From contig VIAD01000001.1 of the NCBI GenBank assembly GCA_006546595.1, positions 275,258-339,257 of the forward strand: a stretch of 64,000 nucleotides of DNA. Direction: 5' to 3'. The number at the start of each line of letters is the position of its first letter. Position 1 is the stretch's first letter. The notes under the pieces are model-generated. The model saw nothing but the letters and a program-made list of their open reading frames with translations. It did not search any database and was not told the origin of the DNA. The stretch is from Moraxellaceae bacterium AER2_44_116. GTDB taxonomy: Bacteria; Pseudomonadota; Gammaproteobacteria; Pseudomonadales; Moraxellaceae. The position numbers were made by a program, and so were the translations under genes. Positions 18,002-27,100 of this stretch are shown piece by piece.

Positions 18002-18516
18002 AACGTTAGCCTTTGTTGTTGTATCCAACGACTTGCCGCAATCGACATGGAAGTAATACGGCATTGCGGTCTTAGTTTTTGCACTAAGCTAATGGCTTCA
18101 GGTAATGACAATGACCAAACCTGACAAATAGCCGCTAGTGTCACTGCAGGAGAGCGGCCAACCCCATGATGACAAAAGACATGAACACTTTCATGATTGA
18201 GTAAAATATGGCTCAGTGCTTGAACAGATTGCAAAAACTGTTGTCGATGTTCTGGGTTTGCTGTTTCCTCAAAAAAAGAAGATTGATGTGCCATATCTTC
18301 TATAGCAGCAATATCTAACGCGCTAGAAAAAATATCAGAGAAAAAATACTCGTTTAAACTCCAGCAATCCCAGCGTTGCTCAGGATAAACGTCCGACAAC
18401 TTAACACCTGACACATTCACCAATGAACGAACACCGCGAAGAAATAGGGTGTTAATTTCAGCTTCAGTAGGTAAACCACCAATAGAAATCAAAGGGATAA
18501 TTGCCGTTGTTTTCAT
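17998..18516 (-). CDS. dual-specificity/tyrosine protein phosphatase-like protein
   Basis: 172 residues. The active-site loop VHVFCHHGVGRSPAV holds the Cys-x5-Arg signature (Cys115, Arg121) of Cys-dependent phosphatases. SLVNVSGV near 31-38 and the Leu-rich helices match the small DSP fold. It likely removes phosphate from protein Ser/Thr/Tyr in the cytoplasm. It overlaps its upstream and downstream neighbours by 4 bp each, which couples it to the kinase two genes upstream and to the bilin reductase. The natural hypothesis is that kinase and phosphatase act on the same cluster-encoded target. Confidence 0.8.
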   Translation of the reverse strand: MKTTAIIPLISIGGLPTEAEINTLFLRGVRSLVNVSGVKLSDVYPEQRWDCWSLNEYFFSDIFSSALDIAAIEDMAHQSSFFEETANPEHRQQFLQSVQALSHILLNHESVHVFCHHGVGRSPAVTLAAICQVWSLSLPEAISLVQKLRPQCRITSMSIAASRWIQQQRLTL

Positions 18517-19118
18517 GGTGATGTTCCCAATACCGCAGGATACTCACTCAAAATATCTCGATAATGAGATAATAGCGTGTCGGCCATTTTGCTAGGACGT
18601 TGTGGATTTTGATAAAACGTAATGCCTTGCCATGAGGAGGCATCTAAACAACCCATTGACGATAAGCTTTCGCCCATATCAACAAGGGTTTGGTCGGGGG
18701 AGTCTGCAACATCCCAAAATACTTTAAAATTACCCGCATGTTGCCATATAGGTGCTAAATCAACGGCCTCTAGGATGTTTACCAATAATATAATCCGTTT
18801 AATACGGGTGTTTTTAAAAGGTAAAACACCGACGGCAGCCGCCAGCGTTGCTAAAGGAAGCTCTTGATTAGAAGCGAGTATTAAACCGAGTGCAACATCA
18901 TCATAATGACGGATTTGGCTTTCTAGTGTCGTTTCAGGGTCAAGTAAACTGGCTATACCTAGACTATTTTTATCGCCTAACATTATGCCTAACGTTGATT
19001 TTCGAGATAGCTCAATCAGTAGTACGCCTTTACTTGATGTTAATCCAAGCTGCTCTAAGCAATATAAGCCCCAACAATGGGAGTAAAAGACACATTCAAT
19101 CGTGGGTGTTGAACTCAT
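18513..19118 (-). CDS. uncharacterised protein, weakly NTPase-like
   Basis: 201 residues, not recognised. KGVLLIELSRKSTLGIMLGD (residues 30-49) and IKRIILLVNILEAVDLAPIW (about 105-124) look like buried parallel beta strands of a Rossmann or ParA/GTPase-type fold, but no Walker A loop is visible, so nucleotide binding is not supported. No signal peptide or membrane helix. It sits between kinase and phosphatase with 4-bp overlaps on both sides, so it is an integral part of that signalling block and may be an adaptor or regulator. Confidence 0.6.
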   Translation of the reverse strand: MSSTPTIECVFYSHCWGLYCLEQLGLTSSKGVLLIELSRKSTLGIMLGDKNSLGIASLLDPETTLESQIRHYDDVALGLILASNQELPLATLAAAVGVLPFKNTRIKRIILLVNILEAVDLAPIWQHAGNFKVFWDVADSPDQTLVDMGESLSSMGCLDASSWQGITFYQNPQRPSKMADTLLSHYRDILSEYPAVLGTSP

Positions 19119-20845
19119 TTTTGTTCTCCTGCGGACTCAAGCCGCCATATTTCATAGTGTCTGGCCGTCTGCGGATAGGTGACGACAAAAAAATCTAAAC
19201 AAGTACTAACAGACTTTAGCCGTGCATCAGTGGGCAAGTGGCCAATGATTTGTGGTGTCATCGTGGCATTCATGGCAACCATGTCACCGTTGTGGCGTAA
19301 CCACATGAAATAACCATTTGCGGCAAGAATAGAACCGTTATTGACGGCCTCTCTAAAGCCCGTTTTTGTATTGTCGCTAAGACCCCAAAATTGAATAATG
19401 CTCGGCTCATCCAAAGCAACACAGGCGACCAAGATAGTGTCTTTTTTACTGGTCACCGCTAAAATAGGCCCGCCTAAATTCCATGTGTTAAGGCAATTTC
19501 CATCAATACCCATCCAATGTAATTCATGATTTGCCATGCCTGTTGAGGCAAGAAATCCTCCTTGTGGGTGCTCGCATAAAACAGGCTCTAAAGCATAATG
19601 ACGCATGGATACCGTCGCACTTAATTGGCCATCATGGTGATAAATGAATAATTGGCGACCATCCATAAACGCAATATATTGTTCTTGGATACGCAGTGCT
19701 TTGATGTCTTTAGCGATAATATCTAAGTTGTATGTAAGTGAGTTAGGATAATAACGCTGCAAACTATTTCCCGTTGGAAAAATAATAGAGCCATCCGTTT
19801 GTGGCCAAAAAGTGCCGTTACTCAGTTGTATAGGCCCTTGTAGGTGTCCTGTTATATCTAAAATCTGCATGGCGTGGCCACGAGCAACACCAATATAGGG
19901 GGCGCAGCCAAAGACAATCAGTTGATCTGCTTCGTGTTCTAAATGACTGGAATATACTTTTTTGATCGCAATAGGATGATCTGTTGCAATAACCGCTGTC
20001 TCGTCGGATCTCGCTTCGCATTGGCTAGGTGTATGAATAAGTAACATACTTTGGATAATGTCGAGTGCTTGACTGGCAGATGCAATACGCTGTTGTGGTT
20101 TTTTTTCGAGCAGCATGGCAATAAGATGCCGAATTTTGACATCATGAATCTCGGACAGGGCAGGTGCTTGTGTTAGATGGGCACGATAAATATCTTGCAC
20201 ACTACCCATAAACGGTAATTGGCCTGTATACAGTTGAAAAGCAATAATACCCACACTGTAGAGATCGCTATTAAGCGAGAAGCCCTCATATAAACGTTCG
20301 GGTGCAGTATAAGCAGGACTGCCTGTTTTATGTTTTCCTGAACGTGCTTCTTTGATGGGTGTTGCTGCACCAAGATCGGCAATCACCGCTTGTATGCGAT
20401 TACTGGTACTATCATAACGTATCAAAATATTGTCGGGCTTTAAGTCGCAGTGAACAAAACCCGATTCATGCAAAAATACTAATCCACTAAACACATCGGC
20501 TAATAAGCAAAGTAGCTCTTCTCGACTAATTAAGCGGTTGCTCATAAAGTGGTCGAGAGTGCCTAATGGTAAATACTCATATACCAAACAGGCTTCACCC
20601 GTGCTGAGATAAAAAGTCTCTAAGCAATGTATGATATTCGAATGCGATAGGGCTAGAGCAACAGCGGCCTCTCGACGGTATGCGCCTTGATGTTGCTGTT
20701 GATACAATTTTAATAAAACACGCTCCCCTGTATTGCTATCGTCAGCCGTGAGCACTTGCACAATATGACTGTCACGCAACACATCGACGATGTCATAGCG
20801 ATCGGCCAATAAAGGCTTACTGTCAATACAGGAAGAAGAACTCAT
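19115..20845 (-). CDS. Ser/Thr protein kinase with C-terminal propeller-like domain
   Basis: 576 residues. Residues 16-275 are a Hanks-type kinase: VLLK (Lys46), Glu59 in the C helix, HCDLKPDN (132-139, HRD-like with Cys in place of Arg), DLG (157-159, DFG-like) and APE (181-183). The glycine loop is degenerate (VLRDSHIVQVL). Cys in place of Arg in the catalytic loop is typical of kinases not activated through the activation segment. Residues about 290-576 are rich in short strands with repeating Gly/Asp/Trp turns, consistent with a beta-propeller. No transmembrane helix separates the parts, unlike PknB-type receptors. It overlaps the V4R gene upstream and the next gene downstream by 4 bp. 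Confidence 0.85.
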   Translation of the reverse strand: MSSSSCIDSKPLLADRYDIVDVLRDSHIVQVLTADDSNTGERVLLKLYQQQHQGAYRREAAVALALSHSNIIHCLETFYLSTGEACLVYEYLPLGTLDHFMSNRLISREELLCLLADVFSGLVFLHESGFVHCDLKPDNILIRYDSTSNRIQAVIADLGAATPIKEARSGKHKTGSPAYTAPERLYEGFSLNSDLYSVGIIAFQLYTGQLPFMGSVQDIYRAHLTQAPALSEIHDVKIRHLIAMLLEKKPQQRIASASQALDIIQSMLLIHTPSQCEARSDETAVIATDHPIAIKKVYSSHLEHEADQLIVFGCAPYIGVARGHAMQILDITGHLQGPIQLSNGTFWPQTDGSIIFPTGNSLQRYYPNSLTYNLDIIAKDIKALRIQEQYIAFMDGRQLFIYHHDGQLSATVSMRHYALEPVLCEHPQGGFLASTGMANHELHWMGIDGNCLNTWNLGGPILAVTSKKDTILVACVALDEPSIIQFWGLSDNTKTGFREAVNNGSILAANGYFMWLRHNGDMVAMNATMTPQIIGHLPTDARLKSVSTCLDFFVVTYPQTARHYEIWRLESAGEQK

Positions 20846-21513
20846 GTCAATAGTCCAAGCACGTCTGCGGTCTTCATGCCACTTTCAATTTGCGGGCTTA
20901 GCGCGTCCAATCGTTCACGCCCAGTAATAAGAAAGGTATTTTCAGGCGGTGATAGCTGGGTAGAACCAACAATTTCTAAACAAAGCAGATCATTTTGACT
21001 AATCGTGCTAAAAATCCCTTGTAGCATGCCTTCGATAAGACAATTCACTGCGCCTTCTACTTGTGCCAAAACTACAGAAAAAATGCTATGTCCTAAGGTA
21101 CATTGAATAATGCCATGTTGTTCAGCGTAGCTTAAATTAATAGTTAATCTTCCCCAGCCGTGTAGAGAAAAGTAAGACTCTAATAACTCAATATATTCGG
21201 TAACGGTTAAGGCGTCTAAACGTCGATTGGCAATAGAACGTAGCTCTTTATCAAAGGTGCTAGCAATGCGCTTGCCCCAGCGTGTACCACAGTTTTTTAG
21301 AATAATGCGCCACGCATCGCCCGCTTCATAACTCAAGGCTTCATGAATGCCTTTGATAATATCTGCACTCAAATAGACGATACGGGTATTGGCACGACTG
21401 ACAATCACACCTTCATAGAGGTCAAACTGTTGTCCAATATCACCAAATAATTGCTCATACACCTGACTGACTAGCGTTTGAGTCATCGTCGCATCAGTGG
21501 TTGTCATACTCAT
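20842..21513 (-). CDS. V4R-type ligand-binding protein (second copy)
   Basis: 223 residues, lacking membrane segments. The sequence has the length and pattern of 4-vinyl-reductase (V4R)/XylR-N-like sensor domains: YEAGDAWRIILKNCGTRWGKRI near 82-103, then INLSYAEQHGIIQCTLGHSIF and GAVNCLIEGMLQGIFSTI followed by LLCLEIVGSTQ, the strand that ends V4R domains. These domains bind small hydrophobic molecules, including tetrapyrrole precursors in BchJ-type proteins. Translationally coupled (4-bp overlap) to the kinase, it could give ligand input to kinase signalling. Family assignment is by pattern only. Confidence 0.65.
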   Translation of the reverse strand: MSMTTTDATMTQTLVSQVYEQLFGDIGQQFDLYEGVIVSRANTRIVYLSADIIKGIHEALSYEAGDAWRIILKNCGTRWGKRIASTFDKELRSIANRRLDALTVTEYIELLESYFSLHGWGRLTINLSYAEQHGIIQCTLGHSIFSVVLAQVEGAVNCLIEGMLQGIFSTISQNDLLCLEIVGSTQLSPPENTFLITGRERLDALSPQIESGMKTADVLGLLT

Positions 21514-21522
21514 GATTTAATC

Positions 21523-22110
21523 TCACTTAGCGGACAAGGTATCAATGGTTTGTTGTAAATACTTTTCAAATAATGAGAATGATTCTGCGCTGAGTCGTTC
21601 TCGATAATTGTTTTTCAGCTTGGTGTAGGTTTCATAAATCGCTTTTTGATTCGGTGCTAAATTTTGCAATTCACCATCGTTACTTTGATTACCAAACATC
21701 GTTTTACGGGGTGCTATTTCACGATCAGGAAAATGCATGGCTTGTAAAATAGTACGCAACCACAATAACAATTTGTCTCTATACCAATGAGGGTCATTCA
21801 TCAGCATGGATTGCGTGGCATAAGCACTGACAATACGAATATCACGCAATGCTTTAGTACGCGCTAAAGCATGATTTTTTTCAAAAGGATAAAGAATAAA
21901 AATCTCGTTAACGACACGCTCAACCACAGATTGCTCAACAGCCGCAATTTCTTTAGCAGCAGCAACGCGTTGATGTTGCTCGGGTAACACTCGTTGATAT
22001 TCTGTTAGTTCGTCACTATTCAGATGGCGGCATTCACAGGCTCTAAACATCGCGTCTAATTGCGGATGTTTACGGACACTGGTTGTTGGTTCTAAAACAG
22101 GGGGTGTCAT
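21523..22110 (-). CDS. phycobiliprotein-like globin (bilin-biosynthesis-associated globin type)
   Basis: 195 residues, ATG at 22110 with AAGAGG upstream. Residues about 45-130 follow the helical pattern of phycobiliproteins: RVAAAKEIAAVEQSVVERVV (helices A/B), FILYPF, then ALRDIRIVSAYATQSMLMND (87-106), aligning with the cyanobacterial [20 protein letters not shown], and LLLWLRTILQAMHFP aligning with the LRETYxALGxP helix. Arg89 and Asp90 match the Arg-Asp pair that grips bilin propionate and pyrrole nitrogens. The attachment Cys (Cys84 in phycocyanin) is Ala87. It could hold bilin non-covalently or act on it during synthesis. It resembles the globins reported beside early-branching bilin reductases in non-photosynthetic bacteria (BBAGs, recalled from literature, not searched). 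Confidence 0.75.
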   Translation of the reverse strand: MTPPVLEPTTSVRKHPQLDAMFRACECRHLNSDELTEYQRVLPEQHQRVAAAKEIAAVEQSVVERVVNEIFILYPFEKNHALARTKALRDIRIVSAYATQSMLMNDPHWYRDKLLLWLRTILQAMHFPDREIAPRKTMFGNQSNDGELQNLAPNQKAIYETYTKLKNNYRERLSAESFSLFEKYLQQTIDTLSAK

Positions 22111-22144
22111 GATGATTTCCTCTTAATGTATCTATTATTGTGAA

Positions 22145-22924
22145 CTAGGCAGACTGTTTGCCTGTCCAAGGTATTTGACTAAAAAACTGCTGCATGGGTA
22201 AGGAAGTATGGGGATTAGCCGCTAAAATAGACGTGGGAGCGATTGAGCCACCACTAGCACCAATGCCTGCACTAATAGAAAACTGGGCACTATTACTCGA
22301 CCAACATAAGGATTGAAAAAATCGTGTCGCTGACAATGTGTCTTTGATATCTAACGATTTAGATAAAAAGCGTTCATAGGCCAAATCTTCTTTGCTGCTT
22401 GTATCTGTGTTTGCAATACGCCACGGCAACATTTGAAAAAAGACAGGCGCAGATAACACCTGACGATCCATCTTTTTGGGTATCTCTAAGGAGACAACAG
22501 AAAGGGGTGTTTCAATCTTAATATCTGTGACGAGCTCAAGCAGTTGCTCTAGTTGTTCAACAGGCTCTGCAATGGGTTCATTGATAGATATATTCTGATC
22601 GTTAACACACTCATCAATCTCTGTATTATTGATGACAGGTTCATCAATTATGGGGGCAAATACAAGCTCTTCAGTGGGGGCTGATAGACTATTATTTGTT
22701 GCAGCCGAATCAAGCACAGAGTTAGGCGTGGCTATGTCATGGTCACTTTGAGCGGATACTTTAGCTAATAAAATACGCGCGGCATCACTCGCGGCCTGAC
22801 CGACCTCCAAATGTTTTAGTGTGCTGACTAACGCATTTTCAGTGGAGGAGGGAATAGGCATGATTAATGCCGTATTCACAATATTGGCAAAACGTCTTAA
22901 GGCGTTCAAGCTATAAGTATTCAC
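22145..22924 (-). CDS. disordered protein with three FFxxxPW-type motifs
   Basis: 259 residues from a GTG at 22924, chosen because AAGG lies 9 bp upstream, overlapping the stop of the preceding gene; the ATG at 22861 has no ribosome site. Residues about 60-155 are acidic, Asn/Glu/Pro/Thr-rich and probably unfolded. The C-terminal third repeats a short aromatic motif three times: FFQMLPW (162-168), FFQSLCW (202-208) and FFSQIPW (247-253), spaced 40 and 45 residues apart, the last almost at the end. No known family recognised. The layout suggests a flexible scaffold that displays three docking peptides to a partner, perhaps the globin or the giant helical protein beside it. Confidence 0.6.
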   Translation of the reverse strand: MNTYSLNALRRFANIVNTALIMPIPSSTENALVSTLKHLEVGQAASDAARILLAKVSAQSDHDIATPNSVLDSAATNNSLSAPTEELVFAPIIDEPVINNTEIDECVNDQNISINEPIAEPVEQLEQLLELVTDIKIETPLSVVSLEIPKKMDRQVLSAPVFFQMLPWRIANTDTSSKEDLAYERFLSKSLDIKDTLSATRFFQSLCWSSNSAQFSISAGIGASGGSIAPTSILAANPHTSLPMQQFFSQIPWTGKQSA

Positions 22925-22935
22925 AATATATGGCC

Positions 22936-23625
22936 TTATTGACTGTCTAGATTGGTCAAGATTTCTGTGGCACTCGCACCTTCTTGTCGCCAAAAATCGG
23001 CAGCATTAATACGAGATTTTTCACCAATCAAAAACTTACAGACATCATTTCCCATCGAGTAGCACTGTATTTCAATGCATTCGCGCTCAGCTTTATCAAA
23101 AAAGGTAAACACGCCTGCAAACATACCTGCATACAAATGACAAACAGGTTTACCCAATAGTTTCATCGACTTAGCAACTGCTGAATTACGAATTTCAACA
23201 ACTGTTAAACCTTTATCTTTGAATGATAAATCTAAAGCCCACGCACCAAAGCCCGTCATGGTCAGTGGCCACCACCACGACTCAAAAACAAAACGGGTAT
23301 TCATTTGCCAAATATCACGTTTGCCGCCACCAAACTCATGACGCATACGCTCGGCAAAACGCTTCATATCTTGCAGTCCCCATGCGTAACCGCATTGATA
23401 CATCATCAGAGCACTGGCCGCGCCAACTTCTTCTTCAATACCCATGTGTAAATTATTAATAAACAAATCGGTAACTTTGGCTGCGCGTTGTCCGTCTCGT
23501 AATAAAATCGCGCCTTTTTCGGCATCCAAGCTAAAGTATTCATCGGCGACAAAGTAGTTGTGATAGCCGCGAAAACCGCCATCAATCGGGTCAATCGGGT
23601 CGTATACAGGACTGGTGTTGCTCAT
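22936..23625 (-). CDS. V4R-domain protein (first copy)
   Basis: 229 residues; ATG at 23625 preceded by AGGAG at 8 bp. An N-terminal segment (YHNYFVADEYFSLDAEKGAILL) leads to the V4R fold. ASALMMYQCGYAWGLQDMKRFAERM sits near 68-92, and the C-terminal ECIEIQCYSMGNDVCKFLIG near 181-200 is the typical V4R ending, with Cys residues that bind metal in some members. V4R domains bind hydrocarbons or tetrapyrroles. It lies 14 bp after the ferredoxin stop. It differs strongly from the second V4R-like gene in the cluster, so the two probably have different roles. Confidence 0.75.
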   Translation of the reverse strand: MSNTSPVYDPIDPIDGGFRGYHNYFVADEYFSLDAEKGAILLRDGQRAAKVTDLFINNLHMGIEEEVGAASALMMYQCGYAWGLQDMKRFAERMRHEFGGGKRDIWQMNTRFVFESWWWPLTMTGFGAWALDLSFKDKGLTVVEIRNSAVAKSMKLLGKPVCHLYAGMFAGVFTFFDKAERECIEIQCYSMGNDVCKFLIGEKSRINAADFWRQEGASATEILTNLDSQ

Positions 23626-23639
23626 GAGTGGCTCCTGAG

Positions 23640-24116
23640 TTATTTGGCGTTTTCGACGGCAAGTTGTTTAATGTCAATATCGACATCACGAAGTTCATTA
23701 ATCGCAGAGCGCGTAATAATGCGATTTTCTTGAATCAGCACTCGGCCTGAAACGGGGTGTAGTATCGGTACAGGCGTTCGTTTGCCAATCAGGCTTTCGA
23801 TGTCTGAAAACGATTCAATGTATAAGCCTTTGGGTAACTCAACCTCAACACCATCACCCAAAACATGAGACTGGCATGCCAGACGACTGTTAGGTTGTGC
23901 GCCAGTCAAAATAGACAGTGTTAGTTTTTCTCTATCGGTCATTGGTGTTAAACAATGCGCGCCTTTAGTCACATAGACATGACAGGTTGCACACAATCCA
24001 CGACCCTGACAGAGCATTTTGACTTCGACATTACGAACTAGCAGTGCATCCAATAAACGCTCTTGGGTGTTGATAACCGCTTTTTTGGGGTCATTTCCAA
24101 TCGTGACGTTTTTCAT
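23640..24116 (-). CDS. [2Fe-2S] ferredoxin with C-terminal extension
   Basis: 158 residues. A plant-type/adrenodoxin-like [2Fe-2S] domain with Cys ligands in CQGRGLCATC (C-x5-C-x2-C, near residues 35-44) and a fourth Cys in LACQSHV near 81, plus CHVYVTKG. Residues from about 100 form an extra segment not needed for cluster binding. FDBRs take electrons one at a time from such ferredoxins and heme oxygenase also needs a reductant, so this is the likely electron carrier of the cluster. It overlaps the 1353-residue protein's stop by 4 bp. Confidence 0.88.
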   Translation of the reverse strand: MKNVTIGNDPKKAVINTQERLLDALLVRNVEVKMLCQGRGLCATCHVYVTKGAHCLTPMTDREKLTLSILTGAQPNSRLACQSHVLGDGVEVELPKGLYIESFSDIESLIGKRTPVPILHPVSGRVLIQENRIITRSAINELRDVDIDIKQLAVENAK

Positions 24117-27100
24117 GCCGATTCCCCCATCGCTTGCAGGACAAAATGAGACATCATTTTTTGTTCGGGTTCAGGTAATGCCATTTCTTTAGTAGACGCA
24201 CTTAACGTCAATGCCAAACTGTCGCGTGCAAGCTTCCAATTGTCTTGGAACAATTCGTGATGTAACGCTTGAGTAAATAAATGATGATTAACAATCGCTT
24301 GATGATTGCCCATAAATAGTCCCAACTGCACAATGCAAAAGTCGGCAACTTCAACTTTATAATGTGAGCTATTTTGCTTAATGGCTCTTGCTAATGCGCT
24401 GCGCTGTTGCACCAGATTTTGTGCTAAATGGGCAGCCATACACTGCTCAGCTAAATCATCTATGGCTTTTTTTCCCACGATTGAAAGCATTGAGGTTTGT
24501 CTGATGTTTTCAAACATGAGTGCGAGCAGCTCATAGTCATTTGCCGCAAAGCCAAGATTGAGTAATGCACCCGCTTGTTGTCGAATTTGATTTTGTGGCA
24601 GTAATTCATGCAGGGCAGACAATACTAATAGCTGTCTGAACACCATGACTTGAATCGGTGTTAGTGCATAAGTTTGGCTACCAAGCCAACGTTTTTTCAC
24701 CAAATCGGTTTGAATAACATATTTTTGAATGGCTTTAATGCGTGCGCCAACCGCATCTATAGACACACTATTAGGAGGTAAGTCACGACTAATTGTCGAA
24801 ATTAGTGTGTCATCATGACTGACAGTCACTCTACCGTCATCTAGTTGGCGCGCAAAAGATGCAATACGCCATGTACTTCTTGCCCACGACATTTCTGAGA
24901 GCATTAAACTGTATTGATGCGTTGGCTCTATATCGCCCGACTCAAGCAAGCGTTCACGATTAAACAGGCTTGATGCAATTTGACTATGACGATCTATGAT
25001 TCGCCCTTGCAATAAAGGTGAACGAATACTGCGATACGCATTTTCTAAGGCTTGACGACGTTCACTCCATGTAATCGGTGTTTCTTGATAAAAGACATGG
25101 CAGCTTAAAAATAATCGTTGAGCCATTAATGAGCCTGAGTAGGGCGCAGTATTTGAGGTGAGGGCAGACGCTAAAATACCACTCACGGCTTCGCGCCAAC
25201 CAAGCTCTTCATCAATAGAGTCTGCAAAGATTAACTGTGGTTCTTGCAGTAATTCTTTAGCAACAGGATTAACGTGCGTTAACATTTCTGTCATGGCGAG
25301 TAGTTGTCCCGTCCATAACACCAATGCCTGACGCTCTGATGGGTCAAGATGTGCGCGTAATGCCTCATCCATCCCTAACCATAATCGCCGCCAATTCGTG
25401 CTCGAAAAATCAAATGTCGTGCCTGCATCCATGACTAAATAGCGGCCAATATTTAATGCAGCTACCGAAGGCGATTCTGTCATTAATTGAATGCTAATTT
25501 TCCAAAATAAAGCATTCAGTTGCTGTGTACGTAATCCAGAGGCCTCTTGAAACTGAACACGATCTTCATCCATGCGAATGGCGGCAAGTTGACGTACTTG
25601 TTCACAATGCCGTTGGAGCTTAATGGCAATACCCAGTTGACGAGCTTGTTCTAAACCTAAACTTAATACCGTATTCCAAAAAGTTGCGGCACCTGCGGGC
25701 AATGCCACAAAGACATTGTTTTGCCATTGTAGCCATGCCTTTTCGATGGCATGTGTTCCATTGTTGACGATTGTACTAAACAGCGGTGCAAGCAATTGAC
25801 AATGCGACCAAACTCCTTCTTGGTCGCCTGTTCGTGCCATAAGCTCTGCTAATGTTGTAGCAATGAGCTCTAGCTCGGCAGGGGCAGCTGCTCTGACGGC
25901 CTTACTGTGTTTGCTAAACAACGTGCCTTTTGTTGATGCAGTTGCAAACACCTGTTGCCAAATTTTTCCGCGTAGTTGAGTTTGAACAAAAGCGGTTGGA
26001 CTGGTGGTATAAATATCAGTATCTATACCGAAGCTTTCACGATAGACCGCTTTAATGAGTTTTAATGCGCCAAGTGCTTCGTCGCTGGTTAAACCATCAA
26101 ACAAAGACAAAGACAGCACATCGACATTGATAGACAATAATGGCAGTGGTAAACGCCGCAGATTTTTACCAATGGCAATATTCCACCACCATGCAAAAGC
26201 CTGAAATGGATTTGTTAAACCTTGAGAGTAAATATAACTAATACGATTTAAAGTCCACAAATTATCGGGAATAGCCAATTTCCACGCTTGCTGATTACCA
26301 CAAGCAGGGGATAGTTCGGGTTGGCTTTTAATTAAATCGGCATAACGCGAAATACCAATAAATGACGCATTATTGACAATGCTTTCGGCAACTAAAGGAA
26401 TATTTTTTACTGCCGTTACTTCATCAATACGCCGTATCAGTTGCTCTAATAACTGCACACCGTCTAAAGAGGGATTTTCTGCGTCTAAAGCCGCATGTAC
26501 CACACGCATTGTTTTACGTAACAATGAATATTGAACAGGTTGCTTCGTATCTTGTAAGAGCCATTGCGCTTGCCAGCTCATGACAGCACTCAGAGCGCGT
26601 TGCCCAAACATCATGCGGGATAGGCCAATGCGTACCAAGAGCAAGGTTAAATCAACACCACGCGCACCATTCATGCCTATTGCATAAGCGTTGATAGTAA
26701 AGTTTTTTGGCCACCACATAATGCCATCACGAACCACATCACTTAAAATACTATCTAGCTCGCGCATTAAGGGTTGAACTTGCTGCATATTCAAACGTGC
26801 GCTTTGTTCGGCAACATCCATTTGTGCCAATGCAAGACTAATTTCACGATGCTTTTTCCACACCATGTCATATTGTTCGGTAACAAGTGCCAACACGACG
26901 CTTTTACGAAAAAGAGTACGGGCTACCAATAAGTCAGGCGTGGCTAATGAAGCATAACGACAGACTAAAAATAAGGCTCTGATTTGTTCGTTAATGCGTT
27001 TAACGCCAATGGAGTCGGTTAAACCTTCAGCCACTTTCGAGCTAAAAATATCCACTTCGTGACCAATCACCGAAAGTAGCTTTTGATGGTCATCTGCTGC

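Noticed and set aside
18513..19118. ParA/MinD-type ATPase
   Set aside because: Strand pattern is suggestive but there is no Walker A motif, so no function was assigned.
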